Part shown: positions 13,361 to 25,700 of the stretch, in pieces
Numbering within the stretch: the first letter of the stretch is position 1
How the letters are laid out: the number at the start of each line of letters is the position of its first letter
Assembly (NCBI GenBank): GCA_963978895.1
Contig: OZ022238.1
Span: 30,418,103-30,482,102, forward strand
DNA length: 64,000 nucleotides
Direction: 5' to 3'
Source of the DNA: Erpobdella octoculata
Taxonomy: Eukaryota; Annelida; Clitellata; Hirudinida; Erpobdellidae
Made by a program: the position numbers and the translations under genes
The notes under the pieces: model-generated
The model's input: only the letters and a program-made list of their open reading frames with translations
Told to the model about the DNA's origin: nothing
Databases searched by the model: none

Positions 13361-14213
13361 GAATGTTTGTATGTATGTATGTATATGTCTTTTATGCATT
13401 GCTACACCATTCATCCGATCGTAATGAAATTTTCACACAACCTTGAGAATCAAGGGGAATCAAATATAGTGAAAACAAATTTGAAATCCGTCACAAAATG
13501 AGCGGAGCGGAGCGGGTGAGTGAGCGGGAACTATATACATATATATATCTATATATATAAAAATGAATGTTTGTAGGTATGTATGTATGTATGTATATAT
13601 GTATGTTCTTTATGCATTGCTACACCTTTCATCCGATCGTAATAAAATTTTCACACAACCTTGAGAGTCAAGGGGAATAAAATATAAAGAAAAAAACTTT
13701 GAAATCCGTCACAAAATGAGTGAGCGGGAACTATATATATATATATCTATATATATATCTAAATGAATGTTTGTATGTATGTATGTCCTTTATGCATTGC
13801 TACACCATTCATGCGATCGTAATGAAATTTTCACACAACCTTGAGAGTCAAGGGGAATCAAATATAGTGAAAAAAATTGAAATCCGACACAAAATGAGCG
13901 GAGCGAAGCGGGTGAGTGAGCGGGAACTATATACATATATATATATACACATACATATACATACATAAATGAGGGAAAACGGGAACGGGAAGCCAACTGA
14001 GAGCGAAAGATAGAGCGGGAAAGGGAAAGCGACCGAGAACGGGAAAGCAACCGGGAGCTGGAAAACGACCGAGAGCGGGAAAGCGACCGGGAGCTGAAAA
14101 GCGACCGTGAACGCGACGGGAACGGGAAAGCGGAGAAGGAAACGGGAGCGAGAGAGACAAACATTGAAAAACCTCTAAAATAAAAACCACGGGCAACGCC
14201 GGGTGCCTCCGCT
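13325..14213 (+). mobile_element. Helitron with three tandem 5-prime segments
   Basis: Three similar segments of about 190 bp (about 13335-13532, 13545-13735, 13745-13930) each begin with TATA-rich DNA and AATGAATGTTTGTA. They share a GCTACACCATTCATCCGATC-type block, a TTTTCACACAACCTTGAGAG block and AAAATGAGCG, and all end GAGCGGGAACTATATA. After the last comes a minisatellite of GGGAAAGCGACCG-type units (13965-14150). The terminal hairpin CGGGCAACGCCGGGT and CTAG follow, at 14210-14213. A long frame reading Arg-Ser/Pro-Gly-Arg repeats on the minus strand comes from the minisatellite, not a gene. Confidence 0.75.
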
Positions 14214-14560
<347 letters not shown>

Positions 14561-14703
14561 CCTCAGGGTCAAAAGTAAAACGAGAAAAGTAAACAAACAG
14601 AAAGAACCGAAATTGTCAAAGAATTAGCACACTAACAAAAGAAAAAACGAAAAAAAACTCTACCTATCAAATCAAAAGAATATAAAATTTATACTATTGG
14701 AAA

Positions 14704-16353
<1,650 letters not shown>

Positions 16354-16354
16354 T

Positions 16355-16426
<72 letters not shown>
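16354..16426. repeat. (CA)n(TA)n microsatellite
   Basis: Short CA run followed by TA run next to the TIR element. Confidence 0.95.
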
Positions 16427-16429
<3 letters not shown>

Positions 16430-16620
16430 GGATGTCACGGGTAGTACTTTTTGGAGTTTTCGGGTTCGGGTTTGTGAAACTAGAGTTTTCGGGTTCGGGT
16501 TTGTAAAGCTCGAGTTTTCGGGTTCGGGTTTGTGAAACTCAGGTTTTCGGCTACGGGTTCGGGTTTGTAGTTTTCCAAAAACCGGGTTCGGGTTCGGGTA
16601 CTGGCTTATGATTTCAAATT
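16427..16620 (+). mobile_element. hAT-like end with subterminal minisatellite
   Basis: It starts TAGGGATGTCACGGGTAG, a hAT-like terminus. Then come about four copies of a unit of about 34 bp containing GTTTTCGGGTTCGGGTTTG. Repeated subterminal motifs are common in hAT ends. I find no matching right end. Confidence 0.5.
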
Positions 16621-16734
16621 CGTGGATTGATTTTAAATTTACCTAGTGTATATACATATACAAACGAGAGCGATCAATTCATCCATTGGACATTACACGT
16701 ATTGAATAAACTCTAACAAGTTAATTTTTTAGCT

Positions 16735-17235
16735 TTCCAAATAATGTGATTTTTTGGCCGAAGAAGACTTAATTATTTTAGTTCGTTCGCGGCTCGGTCC
16801 GGCCAGATAATCAGGCGGATTAGTGGTCTAGCTTACACACTCACCAATAAAATGACCTATTTGTGTTATTTGTTACGCAAAGGTGATAATACAAAACTTG
16901 TATGGCTTGCGATTAGTATAATACGTTACCTCCTAAATTATTGTAATTTATTAATTTTTTTCGCGGCTCGGTCCGGTTGGGTAATCAGGCGGATTAGTGT
17001 TCTAGCTTACACATTTGCCAATAAAATGACTGTGACGCATAGATCATTTATAGACTTTGCCAGTTAAAGTTTAGGATTATGCAAGATTATCTTTATAACA
17101 AAGGGTCTTTGTTATATCAGAAAAACTTTGAGTATATGAATGAATAAATATAAGGTTATATAACTGAAGTAAAAAGTGTAGAGTCATGGCTATCCGCGAT
17201 TTCTTCGACCGAAGGAGGCTTAATTATTTTAGTTC
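16735..17235. repeat. Tandemly duplicated non-coding unit
   Basis: TTCGCGGCTCGGTCCGG, followed by AATCAGGCGGATTAGTG and a CTAGCTTACACA block, occurs at about 16789-16855 and again at 16961-17028. A third start (TTAGTTCGTTCGCGGCT) is at 17230. The unit is about 170 bp. Confidence 0.6.
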
Positions 17236-17242
17236 GTTCGCG

Positions 17243-17440
17243 GCTTGAAGAAAAAAAGGGTCACTTTAGACAAAGACCCTCTTTTGTGGTAGAAAGTCTG
17301 AGCTCGTGGACCGCCTCCGGACGTCATTGGAGGACCATGGGTTTGACCCAGAAGAGTACGAATTCGAAACAGAAATTGAATTGATGACGGCTCTGAACAA
17401 GACGGCGGAAGAAATCAGAGCAGCACACAGAGCAGCATAG
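17243..17440 (+). pseudogene. Degraded SAP-domain ORF
   Basis: With one in-frame stop the translation reads a SAP-like helix pair (G-L-K-K-K-G-S-L-stop-T-K-T-L-F-C-G-R-K-S-E-L-V-D-R-L-R). It continues into E-D-H-G-F-D-P-E-E-Y-E-F-E. That parallels the SAP ORF at 5.9-7.4 kb (K-K-D-E-L-M-E-R-L, then G-Y-G-P-D-D-D-E-Y). A short minisatellite of AACAGAGCAGCACAGGAG units follows (17440-17510). Likely a relic of a related LTR element. Confidence 0.65.
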
Positions 17441-17539
17441 GATCAAAACAGAGCGCACAGGAGCAAAACAGAGCAGCACAGGAGGAAAACAGAGCAGCAC
17501 AGGAGTAAAAGTAATATAAGTTCCAAATTACACGCTCAT

Positions 17540-20030
17540 AGGATGAGGCGTTTGAGCTCGGCGTTGATTATCAGTCAGTCAGTCAGGACATGTTCTTTTA
17601 TATATATAGATGACCCTCCAGGTTAAAAATATCTTTGGATCCAATCGATGATAATGTTTGGCGAATTCAAACACTTTTTCTTCATAAATGTTGTCTGTTT
17701 AATAAATAAGCAAATAATTAAGATTGGTACCAGCAAAGGAAATAGCAATAAAAAAATTATTACAAATTTCTTTTCTTTCTTTGTGAAGATAATTAAGAAA
17801 AAAAGTTTCATCTTGCGGCATCACATTCCCTGCCTGAATATTGCATCTCGATAAAATTATTCTGAAAATGAATTGAAATTGGTATGCTGTTGGGTTGTTG
17901 TTTCACCCCCCTAGAAAATGTTAATTCTAATCAATATTTTCCTAATTATAAAAAATGGTTTTTATACAACCTGCTCGTCTGACTGCCGCAAAGAATTGTT
18001 TAAGATGATCTTAGCTGAACTTATAAGTTAAAACATGACTTTGATACTTGAGAAGGTTTCTGGCTATTTGAAGGATTGATTCAATGTCAACAACCAATCT
18101 TTTTAGACCTATCTGCTTAAAAATGATGCTAATTATATAGTTTGCTTATAGTTTTGTAGCAAAACATCATCAAAAACATACTTTTTGTCTTGAATAATAA
18201 GGATTCCACAAGGTGTTTTTAGCTGATGTAAGTAGCTTCTTAAACTTAGTAGATCTTGATCAAAAATGTTTAATTAATCAAAAAGCAATACAAGATGTAA
18301 ATAACATTACTGAGCTTCATGTCCCAACTTTTATCATTCTAGTTTTATAACTATAAGTCAGTGTTTTTTAATCTACGTTACATAATTTAAGTGTAAGCAA
18401 ACTAGTAACATTGTTTTGGTAAGAAAATATTTATGAAAAGAAATTAATGAAACGGATGTATGTCCATTTGTGGTCTTGCCTTCCTTAAATTTTAGTTTTG
18501 TAGTCAGAGTTTAATAATGATTTTACAAACATTGACAGGATATACGAGTATGAGCTCGGGAAGTCAATTAATAACTAGTATAGTTCGTATACAGGTTTTT
18601 CAAATAAAAAAACAGCAAAATCTACAAAAATTAGAACTTTAGCTGATTTGTCAAGTATCGACATAATACACCGGCAACAAATATCGCTCAAATGAGCAAA
18701 TGTAAACAAGCTCTGGTTCAAAATGGCAGCTTTCAAATTGTACAGGAAGTAGATTTATATGTCCCATTTATATATCTATGAGTAGTTATAACTACTTTTG
18801 TTTTTGCGTAGTTGCCATGTAGTTATAACTGTTTTTATGATCTAGTTAAGTAATTATAACTATTTACGATTATTTAACTACTTTTAGTTAGGACTGAAAC
18901 AAAACTAAACCAGGTATGAAAAAGCGCATTTAACTTTACCCCAAAACAAATTTATGAGATTCACCATTGATTTAAATATTATTATCAGAAAAGTTATATC
19001 GTTTCATAACATGTATTATATCTATAATATTGTTGCTTTGACTAGCTTGTAAATTAATAAACATATTCAGATTGATTAAATAACAAAGTTATATCGATCA
19101 AGTAACGATACACCACTTAAGATTTTTAAATAATTTTTTTCCAATAAAAATTAATTTCTTGAAAAAACAAGTAAAGATAAAAAATAAATTAAAAAAAGCT
19201 TTTATTTGCCTCTTTATCTGAGTCAACGAACTAAAATGTTTGAATCTAAAACAACCGTTACGCTCAATCTTGTACAATGTTTATTTCTTTCATATAAAAT
19301 CAAAATTCATAAATTTTACTCGATGTTTGGATTAGTTGTTATCTAACCCTAACCCTAACGGACAACTTTGATTATTTTAATTGATTTAAGGCCTAATTCA
19401 TGTCGGAAACATTCAATTCATGTATTGTCATCCAGAATAAAGCTTTCCTGAAAGTTTTAGAGCTCCAGGTGGTCGAAAAGTGGGTTAATTTTTGTTTCTA
19501 AAATTTGATCACTACAGACAAATAAACAGAAAGACGAGTGAAGTTAAATAAAAGCATTTGAAAAAAAAATACAATTGTAATTAAAAAATACCAAAAATTT
19601 CAATTTATGATTTATATTAGTCGAGATATATAAATTTTAAGCAGGGTTATTTTATAATGGTATTGGCCAAATACCAATACACTATTGGCAATAACTTTTT
19701 TCAAGTATTAGACGTATTTCTTTTTTCCCGTTTGATCGTGCTCCACTGATATCTATATATAACTGGATCGCGCTTAGTCTATTAAATGAATTATAATTTT
19801 TCTAGCCTTTAAGTGCCGCCATTTTAGCACCCCATTTCATCCTTGCGAACTTAAAATGTAAACAAAAACAAATCTTTAAACCTTTCAATTAATAAAATTT
19901 AATAATAGGTTGAAACTCACATTAAATTATTTATGCTGATAATAACTGTTAGACATGTTAGATCGTTAGCTGTTGCGTAGAGGGGTTTATATCATAGCTC
20001 GGGTGTCAAATGAAACTTTCTAAAAATTGC
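17540..20030. other. Non-coding AT-rich interval
   Basis: No gene is seen. It contains short palindromes of TAGTTATAACTA type (18780-18890), a short CCCTAACCCTAAC run near 19356, and a MITE-like segment at 19745-19960. That segment starts CCACTGATATCTATATAT and is related to 52.6 and 54.6 kb. Confidence 0.5.
19745..19960 (+). mobile_element. MITE-like repeat copy
   Basis: The terminal block TATAACTGGATCGCGCTTAG is the reverse of one at 54.6 kb. The internal block CATTTCATCCTTGCGAACTT, ending TTGAAACTCACATTAAATTA, matches the two flanks of the hAT at 52.67-54.31 kb. This copy shows the unoccupied form. Confidence 0.55.
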
Positions 20031-20040
20031 AATAATTTCC

Positions 20041-20180
20041 AGTCCGGAAAGTGTGCGTAGCCGCGGCTTTGGTGACTTGTCCGATGACCGTCTTCCGGTG
20101 GAGTCCGTGTCTTCTTTCCAGCTATTTGCTCGACTTGTCAACAACGTTAATATAACAATACGACGCGGTAGACGTACCTA
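20041..20180 (+). pseudogene. PLE-C ORF C-terminal tail
   Basis: The open frame reads S-P-E-S-V-R-S-R-G-F-G-D-L-S-D-D-R-L, then V-S-S-F-Q-L-F-A-R-L-V-N-N-V-N-I-T-I-R-R-G-R-R-T and stop. The ending resembles the last residues of PLE-E (F-S-H-L-A-L-N-V-T-V-R-R-R) and PLE-G. Confidence 0.6.
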
Positions 20181-20455
20181 GCCTGATTGCGCGCACCTGA
20201 CAACAATTACCTAGCGCATAGTTGTGTAAATACCTGCGCTGCGGCCACTATCGCCATGTTTTCGTTTTGTTTACAATTATTTTCCGCTTCGGTTTTTACT
20301 AATCTTGTACGTTAGTTACCTACCTTTTATATCTTGCTTTCCACTTTCCATACGTTGTTTTTCTATTTCAGTTTTCATTAACGTTTATTCTTGTCGTTTT
20401 ATAGTTTCATTCTATTTTCGCATTATAGTAAATACATTTTAACTCGTAATTTAAA

Positions 20456-20497
20456 GGGCTCCGAAGATGCTTTTCTGCGAAACCGATCGGTCAGCCC
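20456..20497 (+). ncRNA. Hammerhead-like motif, PLE-C
   Basis: Stem I GGGCT pairs with AGCCC (20493-20497). The core reads CCGAAGA plus T, a T-to-C change in the CTGANGA box. Stem II is short (GC/TTTTCT/GC). GAAA and stem III CCG/AT/CGG lead to TC at the cleavage position. Architecture is kept, but the core substitution predicts poor activity. Confidence 0.6.
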
Positions 20498-20534
20498 TCG
20501 TTTTTAATAAATCTATTTAAAAAGCGGAGTTATC

Positions 20535-20646
20535 ATGAATTCAAGAGATTTCGGAAGCTTGGTGAAAAAACGTATCAACGCAAAGTGGTCTATCATTTTT
20601 AACAGAGCATGCCTAAAAGAAAACATTACGCCGAAATACGTTCAAA
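20535..20646 (+). pseudogene. PLE-C N-terminal ORF fragment
   Basis: MNSRDFGSLVKKRINAKWSI leads into [17 protein letters not shown], then the TA tract. It has the shared PLE N-terminal signature; no polymerase follows. Confidence 0.75.
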
Positions 20647-20788
<142 letters not shown>

Positions 20789-20801
20789 CACCTCCCTCTC
20801 T

Positions 20802-21107
20802 TTATAGAAAATCATATGATTTTCTACTGGGGTCCAGTACTATCCGTTTTGGAAGGTTGCAATCACGTTTAGGTCTTGCCTCCGGTTCTATTCTTGTTGG
20901 AATGTCTGTCAACTCCTCCGAATTGGCTTCATTATCCATATGGCTCGGAACATGGTCTCCTTGTCTATTCTCTCCATCCTCATTCTCCGTAACCCGAGGG
21001 TCTGGCTTCAACATCTCTTCCTCTCCTGAGAACACAATTCTTACTGGGGCTTTCTCTCCATCACTTTTATCTTGAAGGGGTACTGGCATGTCGAATGTCT
21101 CAAACAT
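20802..21107 (-). pseudogene. gypsy-1 pol C-terminal tail
   Basis: A 101-residue frame, acidic then basic, ends [19 protein letters not shown], the kind of R-x-x-R-P-P-x-R-L tail that ends many gypsy polyproteins. It is separated from integrase by a stop/frameshift near 21130. Confidence 0.7.
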
Positions 21108-21137
21108 TTCTTTAAGTGCCCAATCTAAATTCCTTGG

Positions 21138-22070
21138 TCATAATTGATTTTTATGCCTTTTTGTAATCCTTCTGTCAATCTCTACTACATAAACCGTTTT
21201 TCCAATTCTTTTTAAAATCTTCCCTGGTATCCATCTGGGATGGTTTGGATTTTTATAATTTCTAGCGTACACCGCATCTTGTTCTTTAAAAACTCTCGGT
21301 CTTGCCCCATTCCTTTTGTCAAACTGTCTCTTCATGCAAGATTTTTTTTCTGAATACTTTTTGTCTTTTTTAGTACTTAGTTGTAAGTCTGATAGTGGTG
21401 TTTTAATTTGTCTCCCCAAAAAATTTTCTGCGGGAGATTTTTGATGTGGACTAGATGGGCATGGTGTAGATCTATAAAACAATAAAAACCTTTGCACCAA
21501 TTCCTCGGTAATTCCTTCACCTTTTAGCTTTTGTATGGTTCTTTTGAAAGTATCAACAAATCTTTCTGCTTGACCATTACTTTGTGGATGAAAGGGAGGT
21601 ATTCGTATATGACTGATAAATTTTGACTGACAAAATCTTTCAAATTCCATAGAAGTAAACTGTGTTCCGTTATCTGATACCAATGTCTTGGGAAATCCAT
21701 ACCGAGCAAACATTCTGTTCAGCTCGCGAATTGTCGGTGTTGAGGTAGCCGCACTTCTTTGTATTATTTCTGGCCATTTTGAATATGCGTCCACAACAAC
21801 CAGAAACTTTGAATTCTCAAATTGGTCCCGCAAAATCAATGTGAATTCTCTCCCAGGCCATGGTGACAACGTGTTTTTTATAGGCATTTTAGCTGCTTTT
21901 TGACATGCATCACAGGTTTTCACCATACTTTCAATATTTCTATCGATTCCATGCCAATACACCGACTGTCTGGCCAGCATTTTCATTCTCGTAATTCCTG
22001 GATGACCCTGATGTAGCATCTTCAATATACGCTGTTGCAGTTTTTTTGGAATTACTGCTCTTACATCCAT
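21138..22070 (-). pseudogene. gypsy-1 integrase
   Basis: 310 residues. The zinc-binding module has H-Q-G-H-P-G-I and C-D-A-C-Q (residues about 20-57). The core contains V-V-V-D-A-Y-S-K-W-P-E, S-D-N-G-T-Q-F (second catalytic Asp) and S-N-G-Q-A-E-R (catalytic Glu). The segment that should hold the first catalytic Asp reads out of frame (W-P-G-R-E-F-T-L-I-L-R-D); the expected H-I-D-F appears in the +1 frame, so a pair of small indels is likely. A chromatin-binding-type C-terminus (G-A-R-P-R-V-F, then N-Y-K-N-P-N-H-P-R-W-I-P-G) is present. The upstream pol sequence is cut off by the LINE. Confidence 0.85.
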
Positions 22071-23510
22071 AAACAGAATGTCATCATGAACTACAGGCCA
22101 ATAGCTTTGACATCAGTATGTTGCAAAATTCTCGAGTCAATAATTAAAGACCACATTATGAGCTACTTTTTGCAATATGATATCTTCACTCATAGACAGT
22201 TTGGATTTCTTCCTTCACGCTCTACGGTCCTGCTGTTGCTGAAGTTCTTGGACGAAGTTACTCTCTCGGTTGACTCTGGGTTGGAGGTGCATACAATCTA
22301 CACCGACTTAGAAAAAGCTTTTGACAGAATTCCACACAAGAGACTCTTGTTTAAGATGAAGGAGTATGGAGTTCATCCAATATTGATAGAATGGATCAGA
22401 AGTTACTTGACGGAGAGATCATTCAGAGTTCAGTTGAGGGGCTGACTCTCTGATTCCTTTCCCGTGTTGAGTGGTGTTCCTCAGGGAAGCGTGTTAGGTC
22501 CATTGTTATTTGTGATCTATATCAATGACATTTGTGGTGTTAGCGAAAACATCTACCTTTTCGCGGACGACGCCAAGTTGTTTAGACCGATCGCGGACTT
22601 CAAAGACACTCGGGAACTGCAGTCCGACATTTATAAATTGCAGCAGTGGTTCACAAGATGGCAAATGACAGTGAATCCATCTAAATGTTGTGTTTTAAAG
22701 GTTGGAGGTAATCGTTTTGCAGCGGATTACTATATGCAAGATACATCAGGTTTGTCTGTTGTGGTTCCTGAAGTTAGCTCGGTTACTGATCTAGGAATCA
22801 TACTGGATTCAAAATTGAAATTCAGAGACCATGTGTTCTCTAGAATCAAAAAGGCCAATTCCTTGTTGGGTATAGTTGGAAGAACTTTAAAATATCTGCC
22901 TGATGATGCTTTTGTAACATTGTACAAATCTTTGATTAGATCTCAATTGGTGTACGGAGTTCAGATTTGGAGTCCTCACGGGCGTGGTCTGATTGAAGAA
23001 CTCGAAAGGGTTCATCGAAGGTTTACCAGAATGGTCAGGTCATGCAAAGGTCTCATTTATACGGAGAGGTTGAAGAAACTCAGATTGCCTTCCCTGCCAT
23101 ATAGAAGAAAGCGAGCCGACCTAATTCTTCTGTATAAAATGAAGTCTGGTCAGTTGATGGATTGCCACTGTCCGGGGTTGACCCACTGCCCTGACGAAAG
23201 AACTAGGGGACATGAGTTCAAATTGGCTACTAGGTTGGCTCATAAAGATTGCAGGAAGTATTACTTCAGTAACAGAGTGGTGGACGACTGGAATCGGCTC
23301 CCTGGGCCGGTGATGTCTGCTGAATCGTTGTCTTTGTTCAAATCACTTTTGGATGATTTTTTTGGTGATATTCAATTTAATTTTGCTTAGGATTTTTATT
23401 TTGCTCTGTTTGTTTTTCGTTATTTTTTGTTGTATTTGTTTGCGCGTTCAGTTTGTGTTTATATTGTTCGGCGAGGGGCTTGCCCGTGCCTGGTTTATAA
23501 TAATAATAAA
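22071..23510 (+). mobile_element. 5-prime-truncated LINE inserted in gypsy-1
   Basis: A non-LTR reverse transcriptase segment lies in opposite orientation between gypsy-1 RNase H and integrase. It ends with a (TAA)n-like tail (TATAATAATAATAA at about 23496-23510). The endonuclease part is missing. Confidence 0.8.
22077..23390 (+). pseudogene. CR1/Jockey-type LINE reverse transcriptase
   Basis: The frame begins N-Y-R-P-I-A-L-T-S-V-C-C-K-I-L-E (RT motif 1) and continues with H-R-Q-F-G-F-L-P-S-R-S-T and Y-T-D-L-E-K-A-F-D. Then come G-V-P-Q-G-S-V-L-G-P-L-L-F and the catalytic Y-L-F-A-D-D-A (about 22552-22572). The thumb and C-terminal region end in D-D-W-N-R-L-P and a short tail. The only break seen is one in-frame TGA at 22443-22445, just before the P-Q-G-S motif. 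Apart from that and the 5-prime truncation the frame is open for about 430 codons, so this is a fairly young copy. Confidence 0.85.
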
Positions 23511-23559
23511 TGTAAAGTCACATCAGTTGCTTTACTTTGAAATGCATTCCAGTTTGATC

Positions 23560-24250
23560 CAGGTTTAACTTTTGGCCAAAATCCCTTTTTAATGATCTCA
23601 CTTAACTCTCTGAGTTCTGTCATAATGTCTTCTTATAATGTCTTCGTATGTCTTCTTCTGTCATAATTTGAATATCTTTCTTACTAACAGGTAATTGTCT
23701 CATCGTATCCTCTTGTATCATTGTGATGTCTTCGTTTACACCTGCTATTATCAAATCCTCATTTCCTGTTGTTTTTTTTGGAATCAATGAGTCTTGATAA
23801 GGCATCAGCTTGACCAAAATTTGCTGTTCGTCGATATTCGATCTCAAAATCATAAGCTTAAAGTATAAGTTCCCGTCTCTGCAGTCTGTTTGCAGCGTGT
23901 GCAGATATTCCTTTCTTTGAACCAAATACTGACAAGAGAGGCTTGTGATCGGTCAATAGCGTAAACCGCTTTCCATAAACAAATCTATGGAATTTTCTTA
24001 CTGCAAAAACTAGGGCTAAAGCTTCTTTTTCTATTTGGCCTTAATTCTTTTCTGCTTGGGTCTGCGCACGGCCTGCATGAGCGACTGCTTTTTCTGTTCC
24101 ATTAAGAAATCGGTGTGAAATCACTGCTCCAATTCCGTATTCACATGCATCAGCAGCTATTACGATGTCTCTTTTGGGATCATAATGCGTCAACAATAAA
24201 TTTGATTGCAACAACTTCTTAAGATTTGTGAAAGATTCCTGATGTACTCT
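23560..24250 (-). pseudogene. gypsy-1 RNase H, frameshifted
   Basis: Scattered frames give I-V-I-A-A-D-A-C-E-Y-G-I-G-A-V-I-S-H (start of RNase H), H-A-G-R-A-Q, E-K-E-A-L-A-L-V-F-A-V, F-T-L-L-T-D-H-K-P-L, R-L-Q-R and E-Y-R-R-T-A-N-F-G-Q-A-D-A-L-S-R-L. Stops interrupt at about 24042 and 23870. The order and motifs are typical of Ty3/gypsy. Confidence 0.75.
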
Positions 24251-24257
24251 TAAGCAT

Positions 24258-25411
24258 TCAAACTTCTAATTTTTTTTCCAAATCATCTAGTGGGCCTCTC
24301 ATTTGTCTCATCTTTGGTACAAAAACCGAATAGTAACTAACCATACCCAAAAACGATTTTAACTGTTTTCTGTCTTTTGGTGGGGGCATTTCTACAATTG
24401 CTGTTATTTTTTCTGGGTCTGGTTTTCGGCCTTCTTTGCTGATAATATGACCTAGAAATTTAATCTCTTTTTTGGCAAAAGAGCACTTGTCCATCTTGAC
24501 TCTAAATCCAAAATCTGAAATCCGTTTGAATAGTTCAGAACATTCATATTGTGTTCTTCCAATGTTGTGCCGGTCACAATTACATCGTCCAGGTAAGCCG
24601 CACAACCTTTTAACCCTGAAGTTAAATTATCCATTGGTTCCTGGAAAATACCTGGTGCACTTTTTACTCCAAAGGGAAGTCTCTGGTACTGATATAGACC
24701 TTCAGGAGTGTTGATCGTAACGAGCTCTTTTGACGATTCGTCCATTTCCAACTGTAGATATGCATCAGCAAAATCTACTGGAGTAAACCAAGCTCCTTGG
24801 TTTAATTTTGAAAAAATCTCATCCGGTGTTGGAAGTGGATGTTGGTGCATCTCAAGCGCGTCGTTAAGGCCTGTTTTAAAGTCAGCACAGATGCGCACCG
24901 TTCCGCTTTTCTTTGGAACAACCACAATCGGTGCTGCCCAGTGACTGTATTCAACTCTTTTAAGAACTCCTTCATTGACTAGTCTTTCAAGTTCCCTAAT
25001 GGTTATTTCTTCGTAAGCAAAAGGTATTTTTGGTGGTCTGCAAAATTTTGGCTGAGACTCTGACTTAAGGAGCAATCTTGCCTTCTTTTTACTGCAATGG
25101 CCCAACTCTTCTTTGAAAACATTTGGAAACTCTGTTTGTAACCGAACAGCTAAACTGTTTTCTTCCTGCGAAGGCTTTTCTGCAACAGAACAACAGATTG
25201 CATCAAACGCTTTTATCATTGGTGGAAGTTGATCCATCCATTCAATTCCTAGAAGTTGTGTTTTATTTTTGGCCACAAAACAGCGTCCATTGCCTGTGAA
25301 TCCTGCGCACGAAAATTTGGTTTGAAATTCACTTAGTACTTGAATTTCAGTACCGTCTGCAGCACCAATTTTTGTTGTTGCCTTATCTAGCCTTGGTGAA
25401 CCAATTTTCAC
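24258..25411 (-). pseudogene. gypsy-1 reverse transcriptase
   Basis: The frame at 25411-24452 holds a linker, then P-P-K-I-P-F-A-Y, S-H-W-A-A-P-I-V-V-V-P-K-K and R-I-C-A-D-F-K-T-G-L-N. The palm F-T-P-V-D-F-A-D-A-Y-L-Q, the L-P-F-G-V-K-S-A-P motif and the catalytic Y-L-D-D-V-I-V (about 24580-24600) follow. The frame then shifts; the overlapping frame 24605-24258 continues with K-C-S-F-A-K-K-E-I-K-F-L-G-H and F-L-G-M-V-S-Y-Y, the connection domain. Catalytic residues are intact, so the break is at the frameshift after Y-L-D-D. Confidence 0.85.
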
Positions 25412-25700
25412 CCAAGTTTTTGTACTGATGATTGTGACATCGGCTCCGAGTCCAGTTACATCTTAATTTCGACATCACCAAATTTCACCGTGGTGTATCT
25501 TCTATTGGCTGCTTTAATTGTTCGCTTGCTGGGAATTCTCTTGACTTGCCGTATTTCGTGTCGTCTATACGACAGACTTGGACTCCTCCTTAAGTTTGGT
25601 TTTCTCTTTCTACTGAAAAGTCTTTTGGGACTTTTATAATCAGTTCTGCAGTTGGCAGTAAAATTTCCCAGTTTTCCACAGCGAAAACAAACATTTTTGT
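25412..25700 (-). pseudogene. gypsy-1 zinc knuckle and protease start
   Basis: The translation N-V-C-F-R-C-G-K-L-G-N-F-T-A-N-C (about 25640-25690) is a CCHC-type knuckle in which the usual His is Asn. Downstream the aspartic-protease active site is broken: a TAA precedes it and a one-base loss falls within the Asp-Ser/Thr-Gly triplet region (about 25440-25465). Both sides read in different frames. Confidence 0.65.

Larger units (their letters stand above)
20040..20646 (+). mobile_element. 5-prime-truncated PLE-C copy
   Basis: It contains an ORF tail (20041-20180), an untranslated region, a hammerhead-like motif (20456-20497) and an N-terminal ORF fragment (20535-20646), which stops at a (TA)n tract. 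The left boundary is approximate. Confidence 0.75.

Noticed and set aside
19345..19375. Interstitial telomere repeat
   Set aside because: Only about two and a half CCCTAA units; could be chance in AT-rich DNA.
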